From positions 1,736,001-1,800,000 of the forward strand of contig CAMPQE020000053.1 in assembly GCA_946902985.2 (NCBI GenBank): DNA of 64,000 nucleotides, read 5' to 3'. The notes under the pieces were generated by a model. That model saw only the letters and a list, made by a program, of their open reading frames with translations. It made no database searches and had not been told where the DNA came from. Shown here one piece after another: positions 22,001 to 34,000 of this stretch. Both the position numbers and the translations under genes were made by a program. This stretch comes from Meconema thalassinum. Lineage: Eukaryota; Arthropoda; Insecta; Orthoptera; Tettigoniidae. The stretch's first letter is position 1, and every line of letters begins with the position of its first letter.

Positions 22001-25000
22001 TCACCGAAAGGATTCCGTCATTGTCGGCGACATAATCTCTTGCCTCTGCCTTCAGAAAGTCACTTGAGAAAACTTTGTAAAGGACTAAAGTGCCCTTATG
22101 GAGTTAATGCGCATAGTATAAATGATATTTCAGACTATTTTAAGGAAGAAAAGAATGATAATTCACGTTACGGTGTTGTAATTTTCGAAGAAGAGAAGCT
22201 AAGAGAAGAAATCGAGTTAAATAGCTTTTCTGATAAAGTAGATGGATTAGTTGATTTAGGTGAACACACACCTGACCTCCAGAAGAACGTACTTGCAAAT
22301 CACGCTCTAGTGTTCTTGTTCGAACCTTTCATGCACATATTGGGTGCAGCCAGTTGCTGTTTATGCAAGCAGAAATGCTACTCCAGGGGACATTCTAGCA
22401 AAAATTCTAAGTCTAGGTGATTTTGCAATTAGAAGAGGCTGGGGCGAGGGTGGCTGGCTTTACTTGTGATGGTAGTCAATCAAATAAAAAGGCCAGGAAT
22501 TCGTTAGGAGTCAGTGGCAAGACAAGCTGTCTACAGCCTCACATCCTTAATCCTGCAGATGTTACGAGAAAGATCTGGGCTTTCTCCGACAGTATATTCC
22601 AGGAATCTGTGTGTTCCGTAACATGTAATGAAGACCGTAGTTCTTATTTCCGTGAATTATATTTTCCAATGTGCCCTGCCATGCTATTTTAATTGTAACC
22701 GCTAATTACTTTTTAAAAGAGTATTAGTTACAAAGTAATTCATTTCCCTTAGCACCATCCCTAAGACCAGCTGACCCCGGCTGTGTGGAACTTGTCCACT
22801 CTAGCGCTGCCTGGCGGGGCGCGCTTGAACTTCAGGAGTCTTCTCACTTTCTCCTTCTATTCGTCATGCTAGTACATTACTGCTTGTGCTACAAGCAAGG
22901 GGGTCTGAGGTTTAAGCCCCAGGTTAGGTTCGTGTATGTCTGGAGCGCCTTATTAACAAGTACATTACTGCCTGTGCTACAAGCAAGGGGGTCTGAGGTT
23001 TAAGCCCCAGGTTAGGTTCGTGTATGTCTGGAGCGCCTTATTCACTAGTACATTACTGCTTGTGCTACAAGCAAGGGGGTCTGAGGTTTAAGCCCCAGGT
23101 TAGGTTTGTGTATGTACGGAAAGCCTTGTTAACAAAATGGCTGTATTAATGAAATAGCGACGACATTACGAAGGACACTAATTTTTACCTGGCGAGCTTA
23201 TGGGAAAATGTCTGGTAATAAAGGGTTTTGGTTTGCTGAGATGTAAACTGGAATTGGCATTTAGAGTAACACTTGGAAATGCGACGTGTATCGTTTTCCA
23301 AATGTTGGTATTGACGCTTATATTTATAAAATAAGTATCCTCATCTTTACTTGACCTATATAGGTCTGGTAAATATACGGATATACATCCAAATTTTGGC
23401 ATTCTGGCTGATATTTATAAAATTTGTATCCTCATCTTTATTTGACCTATATACGATATCTGGCGATACACATTGAAATTTTGGCATCTTGCTTATATTT
23501 ATCAAATATGTATCCTTATCTTTACTTGACCTCCATGTAGGATGTCTGCTAAATGTGCCGATAAACATCCACATTTTTGCAATTTACAGCAACACATGGA
23601 TAATTATGAGTGTATTAGGATCTTTACCAGATATCCTTTATAGGTCAAGTAAAGATGGGAATACATATTTTGTAAAAGTAAGCTAAAATGCCAAAATGTT
23701 GATGAGTATCGCGTCCTTTACTTGACCTATATAGGTTACGTGAAGATGGGGATACATATTTTGTAAATGTTAGGTAATTGCGAAACTTTCGATGAGTATC
23801 GACTTCTTTACTTGATCTTTTCAGGTTAAGGAAAGATGGGGATACATTGTTTGTAAATATCAGGTAATTGCTGAAATTTCTATGTGTATCGCGTTCTTTA
23901 CCTGACCTACATTTGTTAAGTAAAGATGGGGATACATATTTTGTAAATATTAGGTAATTGAGAAAATTTCTGTGTGTATCGCGTTCATTACTTGATCTAT
24001 AAGTTAAGTAAAGATGGCGATGGATATTTTCAAAATATTAGGAAATTGCGAAAATTTTGATGTGCTACGCGTTCTTTACTTGAGCAACATAGGTCTAGTT
24101 AAGGAAGCGATACACATCTCGTATCGAAGGGTTATTGGAAATGCCAATTTTTATCTGTTTTCCCCACCCAAAACACCCTAGTCCCCAGGAGTTTCCCGTA
24201 AGCTTGCTAGAAGAGTATTTAGTGTCGTTCGTGACGTCGTCGATGCCGACATCAAAGCCGCCATTTTGTTTTCAAGGGATTTTTATTCTACACCCCAGCA
24301 TAAGTGAATAAGTGCATACAATTATCTGAGTACCAACTTAACCACGACTGCATTAATAGGAAGTTGCTTGAGACCCACATGACCTGGGTAGAGACAGTTA
24401 TTTTTTCTGTTTACTTTTGTCGGGCTCCTCTTTTCCGTTTCTTCTTTTAACCACCCCTAGTCTGCTCTCGCTATATTCTGATCCCGAAAGTTAAAGGTAC
24501 CTTAATCGTCCTTTTTCTCACCCTAATTGACAGTTCTCTTTAGTACCTGATAAATTAACTTAATTCATTAAGGGGTGAGACCTTTCCCTATCCTTCATGC
24601 TATAATGGTGTAATTGCTTATCACAACTGCCTGGGATGTAAGGTATTCTGATATATTCCACTTGTCGTAAAAAGTAACTAAAAGGTCTGTGATCATGAAG
24701 ACTCATTTTCCCCCAACGGGAATATTCTCTCCATGATGCACTGCTTCTACACTTCTTTTAATGTGTTAAATAGTTGCACTGCTTTGAATCTGAGACTGAT
24801 TTCTTCCTTATTGCACTTGTTTATATTCTTACACAACACAGCCGCCTCCTCCTCGTCAACTATTAGATGATTTTATTACTGCAATCTGGCCGTCATGCAC
24901 ACAGTTTTATAGAATAGCATTTCTCCACTTTAGCTCTGGTATTAAACTTTGTAATTTGCAGCACGATTTTACACAGCACGACAATTGACCATGCGGTTAA

Positions 25001-28000
25001 CAGTTCGCAAGTGTTTCATCAGTTCACCAAAAAATATGTGAAATATTCGACGCGTTTCTAACGTATTCCGCACTGGCAAATAAATGTTCTCCACCGTATT
25101 ATAAATGATTCCATTAAATGTTTACAGCTTTCAGTACCACGCGGTCCAATGCACAAATCTTCGCACTCACGCTGTTAAGCGTTCGACAAGTACTGTACAG
25201 TAATAAGTAAGCGTTTGCGGCTTCTTCCCTCTGTGACCAGTCAGGTTGCTCCTTCAACACGTCCTTCTACATCATTCCAAATATTTGTTACTGGCGCCGA
25301 TAACCTAGATGTTATTAAAAAAGTTTGCATATTTTTTTACAGGAAAATCTTGTATGCATTCACCATTCATTGTCATAAAGCATTACATATGAAAATCTTT
25401 TCAATATGCATCCTGCATAGGAGAAATTGCATCTATATTTTCCTTGTATTAGATTAAGACTTTAACCAGGCTGGAATATAAAAGAGATCAGTAACTTGTT
25501 CTCTGCATCACAAATTGCAGTACAGTAAGTATGTAGTTAGTTTTAGTTTTAAGTATGTAGTTAGTTTGTTTATTAGATATATGTCATTGTTCTATTAGAC
25601 TGTGGTGTGTGAGTGTGTCTGGTGGCAGTTGCATTGTTTATTAGTTGTAGTTCATTGTTTCATTAGACTGTGATGTGTGAGGGTGCATGTGAGTGTGCCT
25701 GGTGACAGACTGTTTTAGTGGTAGTATTTGTTATTGGTGGAACTTTAGTATTTTATTCGTTAGTAGAATTTTGGTATTTAATTGTTAGTAGAAGGTTAGC
25801 ACTTTTATTAGTAGAACTGCTCTTTACTTATTCTGAACGGGAGTAGCGGCCTTTCAGAATAAATCAATTCTTTACTAGTCTAATAGACGGTTAAGATATT
25901 GATAATGTAATCCAACTATGGCTACACTGCGTTCTGCTGCACGGCTGAAAGCAACGGGAAACTACAGCCGTAATGCTATTCCCGAGGATATGCACCTCTC
26001 TATGCATAATTACATGTGATGATGGCCTCCTCTCTTGTAAAATTTCAATCCGGAGGTAAACTAGTCCCCCGTTCGGATCTCCGGGTGTGGACTACTCGAG
26101 AGGGGGTTAACATCACAGAAGTGACAAAGAGGAAATCTGACATTCTACGGATCGGAGCGTGGAATGTTAGAAGTCTGCTAGGAAGTGGAAGGTTAGAAAA
26201 CTTAGAGAAATGGATAGGTTGGGGTTGGATTTGGTTGGGATTAGGGAAATGCGCTGGCAGGAAGAACAGGACTTTTGGTCAGGAGACTATAGGGTCATTA
26301 GCACTAAATCAAACAATGGCCAAGCAGGGGTTGGTCTCATATTGAGTAGGAAACTTCGACAGCGGATGGAATATTATGCGCAATATAGTGAACGGATTAT
26401 TGTAGCAAAAATCAATACTAAACCTACGTGCACCACAGTGGTACAAGTCTATATGCCTACCAGTCAAGCTGGTGATGAGGATGTTGAAAAGGTCTACGAA
26501 GAAATAGATTTAATTCTGAGGTATATCAAAGGTGATGAAAATGTTATAGTAATGGGAGATTGGAATGCTGTGGTAGGAAAAGTAAGAGAAGGGAAGATAG
26601 TAGGAGATTTCGGATTAGGTGAAAATAATGATCGAGGAAGCAGGCTGATGGAATTCTGCACCGAACATGAGTTGGTCATAGCTAACACCTTATTCAATAA
26701 CCACAATAGAAGAATATACACATGGATGAGACCAGGAGATACAGGGCGTTACCAAATCGACTTCATTATGGTCAAGCAGAGGTTTCGAAACCAGATTTTG
26801 GATTGTAAAACATATCCTGGTGCTGACATAAACTCTGACCACAATCTGGTTGTAAAGAAATGCAGAGTAAAGTTGAAGAAACTGAAGAAAAGTCAAAAGC
26901 CAAAAAGGTGGGCAATAGACAGACTGAAAGTAAAGGATGTAAACGAAAGATTCAAGAAGAGTATAAAGGAAGGACTAATGAAAACCCCTAAACAAAATTC
27001 AATTGCAGACGAATGGGCACTTTTGAAGAATGAAATAACAAAATCCGCAGAAGAAAACATTGGTAGGAAAGAAAGAATAGGTAGAAAACCGTGGATCACT
27101 CAGGATATACTAGAATTGATTAACAAGAAGTGCAAGGAAGCGAAATAAGATTGGTTAAAAGAGAAATGTGCAGGTATAGAAAATTGTCTGAAATTAGGAA
27201 AAGTAGACACAGCTAATCGAAGGATTAAGAATACTTTTGGGGAAAAGAAGACTAAGTCCTGTAATATTACGGACACAAAAGGAAAGCCTCTAACAGATAG
27301 GGAAGAAAAGGTTGAGAGATGGAAAGCTTACATAGAGTGCTTGTATAAGGGAAAGGAGATTGTGAATCGTGTAATGGAAAGGGAGGCGGAAATTGATGAG
27401 GATGCAAAAGGAGATTTAATATTGAGATCAGAATTTGACAGAACATTAGAGGACTTAAGCAGGAACAAAGCACCAGGCATAGATGATATACCGATTGAGT
27501 TGCTACGTTGCATAGGAGATGAAGGTCTGATCAGGTTATTTCACTTCGTGTGTAGGATTTATGAGACAGGTGAGGTACCCCCTGATATCAAGAAGAATGT
27601 TATCATCCCTATACCAAAAAAAGTGGGAGCTGATAGATGTGAAGATTACCGTACAATCAGCGTGATTACTCATGCTTCAAAGATCCAGTCTAGAATAATT
27701 TACAAGAGGATTGAAAGCCAGATATAAACGGAGTTGGGTGAAGACCAGTTTGGTTTCAGGAGAAATGTAGGAACAAGGGAAGCTGTACTAAGTTAGGCTG
27801 ATTTTGGAAAGTAGAATAAGAAAAGATAAGAGAACGTTCATGGCATTTGTAGACTTAGAAATGGCTTTTGATAACGTTGATTGGACTAAATTGTTTTACA
27901 TTTTGAAATCTATTGGAATAAAGTACAGAGATAGGAGGGTGATATACAATCTATACAGAAACCAGACAGCAGTCATTCAAGCTGAAGGACATGAGAGAGA

Positions 28001-31000
28001 AGCTGGTATTCAGAAAGGTGTAAGGCAAGGCTGCAACGTATCACTCCTACTTTTCAATCTGTACATTGAACAAGCAATGAAGGAAATTGGAGAAAAATTT
28101 AAAGTGGGAGTGAAGATTCAAGGTGAAATAATTTCAACTCTGAGATTTGCTGATGACATCGTAATCTTGGCTGACAAGCCTGAGGATTTGAAAGAGTTTT
28201 TGAATGGTATGGACTCTGTCTTACGGAAAGAATTCAGGATGAAAATTAATAAATGTAAGACAAAAATACTGGAATGCAGCCGAAATAAATCAGAAACCTC
28301 TATGGAAATCAAATTGGCAGGTGAAAAGCTGAAGGAAGTAGAAGACTTCTGTTACTTAGGAAGCAGAATAACCAGTGATGGACGAAGCAAAGAGGATGTA
28401 AAAAGTAGGTTGGCTCAGGCAAGGAAAGCATTTCTACAAAAAAGGAATCTGTTGACATCGAATATAGATTTAGGTATTAGGAAGTCATTTTTGAAAGCCT
28501 TTGTTTGGAGCGTGGTGCTCTATGGAAGTGAAACTTGGACTATTGGTGCAGCAGAAAAGAGGAGAATAGAAGCATTTGAAATGTGGTGTTGCAGGAGAAT
28601 GATGAAGATCAGATGGGTAGACAGGGTTACAAACGAAGAGGTATTAAGACGAGTGGGAGAGGGGAGATGTTTCTGGCGACTGCTAATGAAGAGAAGAGAT
28701 AGGTTGGTAGGACAAATACTAAGACACCCAGGAATAGCAAGCTTAGTTATGGAAGGAAGGGTTGAGGACAAGAACTGTAGGGGTAGACCAAGGTTAGAAT
28801 ATGTTAAACAGATTGCCTCGGATGTAGGGTGTGGTAGCTATGTAGAGATGAAACGATTAGCTCAGGACAGGGAGGCATGGACAGCTGCATCAAACCAGTC
28901 AAAAGACAGAAGACTCAAACAACAAGGCCCCTTAAAGCAACAATTACCATGACCATGTGTATTATTCCCACATAGAATAATGTGTAATATCATGCAGTAA
29001 ATTTCCAACTCAGTTTAATGTGTTGTTTGTGTCCACTGGTATTGAAATATTTGTTTCCATCTCTTGAGTGTGATTAAGTTCACAGCTTACTCGATCCTTC
29101 CACAGCCCTCTCATGCATCTTTCCCCGTGTAATAGCTCAGATCGCAGTCTCCGTGCATCATTTTATGTTACGCGGTCTGACGTAGAATTCATATATAGGC
29201 GCGCTTAATGATCAAGTGAACGGGGTGAATATGTTGTGCCCATATTGATCCGAGATACCAGCAAACACACATGGATTTGAGCTGGTCCCAACACGAGACA
29301 GTTAGTCTCAGGTTTTGCGCGTGGTTATGAAGCTAGTCCAAGCACATGCTAATTATTAAACAGAAGGTTCATAATCTACTACCAATAACAACACATTTTA
29401 AGATAGGCTCGTGTCCTTGAGTGATTTATTCACCACAGATCCCTAGCTTACTCTGTATTGGGGATCTGGTTGTTAGTCCACAAGCTAACTAGAAAGTTAA
29501 CACTCCTGAAAATAAATTTCATTTTACATTACTGTCCGAATATCACCTCCAGAAGTCCTATATTCCGAAACGTCATAAAATACAAGCTAAGAAATGCTAC
29601 TTAAATAGTTCCAATGCAAATACAAATGTCAGTTATTCATCAGATCAAATTACATTGCTCCTACCTTCGGCAGTAAATACCTAAGCCCCTGTCGTTCCAC
29701 AACGTTCAGTAACATCCGACAAACAAACCAGAATAAATATATAAGTTACGATGGTACCACATCCACCATTTAAACTGATTAATGTAAATCAAGCTAGTTA
29801 AATCTTGTACAAAGTATCCTACAAAACTTCGCTTCTGAAACTCATCCCTAAGCTGTTAAAGAAACAAATTACATACAAGAAAAATATATACAAGCAAAAA
29901 CGTGATCTCGATTGGGTTGACGTACTGTTGACAGCTCATCAGCTGTTCCTTGAGAAAGTCGTCTCGCAATCAGTGATGTCTCATATTTTTTATCTAGGTC
30001 TTGTAAGATGCATTGTGTTTGGATGATATTCAATATGATGGAACAGTGTGTATGATTTATTTCCACCTATGTAAAGGAACGTCTTGGTAAAACAAGTAAT
30101 GTCTCTGCAGGATGATACTGATCGAACTGAGGACATTAAGATAGAAGAATTTTCGATACCAGAGCTCGTTCCTAGAAGGGAAGAAATAGAAAGTCCTCCT
30201 TTAGCGAGTGATGGAGATTTGAAAGAGGTAAGTACCTTTTGGGTTACTACTTGTTGCACCGCATAAGAGACATATCCTGATCACCATCTTCCTCTCACCA
30301 TTGCAATTAAGGGAATTCAAAATTGTGTATTCAGACCGTGCTGATAAATGGAAGCTTTCTGCTATAAGTTGGGTTTGGTACGGATGGTACAAGTCGTGTA
30401 AATGTTTGCCATCTGCTGGATTAATAATAAAGACAGTGGCATTAATATTTATGAGACATGAAATTTGCTTCCACCCAATTGTACTTGAAATGATATGGGA
30501 TGGAAATGCGATGAGTATTTCTTCAGATCCGTCACTACTACAATACATGAGAAATGATCGGTGACAAGTGTCATTTATTTATAAATGGGAGAATGAAAAA
30601 CACATCATATTATTTCCCGTGAATTAATTTCCAATATAAAATTGTGACGGTTAACCATATTATACACTTAATATTAGCACAAATACTGCGACATGAGTCA
30701 ACTAGAACAAACAAAATCTGATGACTCTACAATGGTGGAATCAGCTTGTGTGGATAGACCGATGAACCAGGATCTCATCTATATATAAAAAAGAAAGTCG
30801 TGTTAGTTACACTATTTATAACTCAAGAACGGCTGAACCGATTTGGCTGAAAATTGGTGTGGAGGTAGCTTAGAACCAGGAGACGGACATAGGATACTGT
30901 TTATCCCGTGACGTGACACAATACGTCGAAGAGAATACAAGTCACTATAAAACGTAACGCAAATGACAGCTAAAATAAACTCATGAAGGGATGGCAAGGC

Positions 31001-34000
31001 AAGTCGTTTCCAGGCAACAGCAGCTCTTGACGAGACACGGCCGACTGGATGCGAGTAGCACTCTCCACTACCGGTAGACTATAGAAATCATTAAAATACT
31101 TATTTTTTTATTTGTATTTTTCATAGGCATAGGTAGCCTAATCCAATTTACAATACTGAGCATGCAAGTAGTTTAAACAAATGAGTGATGGCGAGGCCTT
31201 CATATAGCCTACAATTCATCCGATTGCGACCAAATGTTGGTGGGTTGTAAGCACACTTCCGTGAAAGTTATAAGCATAGTAAATCCAATTTACAGTACAT
31301 AGCGCGCGAGCAGCTCAATAAAATGGCGTGCGATTCGTTTCAACAAAGACCCACATGCGTTCATATACCATTCATCCCATTGCGATGAAACTTGGGTGAG
31401 ATGTTATGTACACTTCAGGGAAAGTTTTTGGCGTAGTAAATCCACTTAGCAATAGGCAGTGCACGACTAGATTCAACAAATGAGCGACTGCGCACGAAGC
31501 GTTTCAACCAAGTCCCGTATGCGTTCATATACTATTCGTCCGATAGCGATGAAACTTGGGTGAGATGTTGTGTACAATTCAGGTAAGTTTCCTGGCGTAG
31601 TAAATCCACTTTTCCATAGGTATCGCACAAGTACAGTAGATTAAACAAATGAACGACGACGCACGGAGTGTTCAACAAAGTCCCATATGCGTTCATATAC
31701 CATTCGTCCGATAGCGATGAAACTGGGGTGAGTTATTGTGTTCACTCCAGGGAAGGTTGCAGGCTTATTATATCCATTTTACAATAGGTAGCGCACGAGC
31801 AGATTCAACAAATGAGCGAAGACGCGCGAAGCGTTTCAACAAAGTCCCGTATACGTTGAAATACCATTCGTCCGATAGCGATGAAACTTGGGTGGGATGT
31901 TTTGTACATGCCTGGGAAGGTTTTCGACCTAGTAAATCCATTTTACAATTGGTAGCGTACGAGTATATTCAACAAATAGGTGACGGCGCTCGAATCGTTT
32001 CAACAAAGACCCATATGCGTTCATATACCATTCATTTCATTGCGACGAAACTTTGGTGAGTTGTTGAGCACGCTCCCATGTATGTTTCTGAGATAGTATA
32101 TCAATTTTATAATAGTTTAGAGGTGGTTAAAGTAAGAAGAAAAAAAATATTGGGAATCCAAAAGCAGTTCAACAAACAAAGTCACATCGCCAACACTTTC
32201 TTTGAATGGCATTGCAACGCATGCTTGGTAGAGCTAGTAATCTATAAATTTGTTTTAAATAACGTTTCCTTCGAATATAAGACATAAAACCAAAACATTT
32301 ACCTCGAAATAAATACAAATTTCACCAATTCTAAATTCATTTTCAAATAAAATAAATACCCTTCCAGTGAACTAGACTGAACAATGAAAATCGAAACTTC
32401 AAATCCACAAATCTAATCTGAAGTGGAAACACTTAGGAGAAAAAACTTCCCTTGCTAACAATCAGCTGATCCTATGTCAATGACCACTCAAATATTGCGC
32501 TTACTAACGCCTCAGTAAGCCTCAAATATCAAACTCAATATCTATCACCAACACATCTGTTCACTTCAGGATGATAAGTGATTTCTCGCTGAGGCTCCAA
32601 GATCACAGGTATCTTCGTTGAACAATCAAAATGGCATTGTATGTGGTTATGCATATCATTTGTATATCTAAGTGAAAACCCAACTCACTCGAACCTCAAG
32701 ATAAACAATCGCCTCGCAAATAGAGTTTCTCACTGGCCCCCTTGTCGAACATTCAGATATTATAGGTTTACCTGGCTCGATGATTATCACTAAATATGGG
32801 CGATAAGTGGCTACATCTGTCACCACTTGTCGACATACACTTACCACATGGCTTAACTTAAAATGGCACATTATTCATAACACACACATATTGCATGCGA
32901 ATTTCTCACACATTATAAACCTTACCTTTCGAATCACTAATATTCCACTTCAAATAATAACACGTGATTAGTCTTGCTGACCAATCAATCGCCTGCATTT
33001 AAATTCAATGGCTTTCTCGGGTTGAATGACCCGAGAGTCTCAACATTACTAATAATAATATTTTATCACTGGTCATGAAAACATATTCGGGGTGTTTTAA
33101 TAAGAACTCCCGAATTTTAATGTGCCCTAGAATCTGTACAAAGTGACATACTCTATTGTAGTTTGTGGTGTGTGATATATAGTTCCCTTCATGTATCATA
33201 TTTTGCATAGAATCCTTATATTACTCTAATTCGTGATCTGAATGGGCGTGTCTTCGCTGTTCTGTGACGCGCCCCACGGATTTCTGTAGCCTGGTGATTC
33301 ACCGAATCGACACCTGCCAAGGAGTGGTCGGTACGCAACTCTGCTGTCCTGGCCTTCATCCTATTTATTGGTGATCTATTTTGCCAGTCTCCCTTGTCAA
33401 CATGAATTGTAAAATTCTACCTTTCTTCTTCAGTGAAAACGTTTGCTTGTAATTAAAACTTCTTCATGTAATTTCTTGGCGAGCATAATCATGACTAGTG
33501 TGCCCGTGCGAGCTTTCGCAACGTGAATGTAGGTTTATCGGGGCAGTAGGGGAGAATGTGGGAAAAGGAAGTTTTAAATATTGAAGAATTGTATTTATTG
33601 TTTTTAAACGGCATATGTACTTGAGAAGAACACAAAGAAATATGTATAACAGTGTTTTGTACTTTTTACAGCACCTCCTTGTAGACAATATTCGATGTTA
33701 CAACGCATTCATCGGTTATTGTTTGCTCGGTAGTTTCTTCTACAGCAATTTTACATTTGCAAAGGATTGAACCCTAGAGAAAGCGACATACTGGTTTTCG
33801 GATAATATTGTAATGATTCAACTCTGTGACGAATAGACGTAATCCGTTTACTAATCCGCGTTTGGAGTTGAGGGTTCTTATGAGCATAATTATGGTATTA
33901 ATCTTAAGAGTCAATTTGTGTGGAGGCAGTCCTGAGGGATCAATGCTGTTTAGGAACTCGGTCGGATATATTTGAACATGTAGTGGATCCTGTGTTTGAA

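Larger units (their letters stand above)
20392..22690 (+). pseudogene. THAP-domain transposase of the P-like element
   Basis: Starts MPYWFLPGCKSGYG. The THAP zinc-binding module continues with KWARAIPRKD, RICQIHFSDD and a terminal AVPHFPP. The usual first zinc Cys (CVPGC) is Phe here. A frameshift near 20690 leads to a Lys/Arg-rich stretch and a leucine-zipper-like block (20850-20980). The frame is then split by a MITE at 21004-21475 and a SINE at 21572-21952. Beyond them it continues with LLLRIKSPKGFRHCRRHN, FEEEKLREE (usually DEM at the first catalytic Asp) and ANHALVFLFEPFMH. Frameshifts near 22338 and 22417 precede VAGFTCDGSQSNKKARNSLG and WAFSD, where homology stops. The GTP-binding and final acidic regions are missing, so it is inactive. 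Confidence 0.88.
20094..22868 (+). mobile_element. P-like (THAP) DNA transposon
   Basis: The left end CATGACGAATAGAAGGA is mirrored at the right end (reverse complement starting at 22868), with a second matching block GACTCC inside. Drosophila P elements also begin CATGA. The target sequence CTAGTAC is present at 20087-20093 and 22869-22875, a 7-bp duplication (P elements usually give 8). The element sits inside an 88-bp tandem array. Length is 2775 bp, of which about 870 bp are two later insertions, so the original was about 1.9 kb, shorter than a full P element; the transposase is 3' truncated. Confidence 0.92.
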
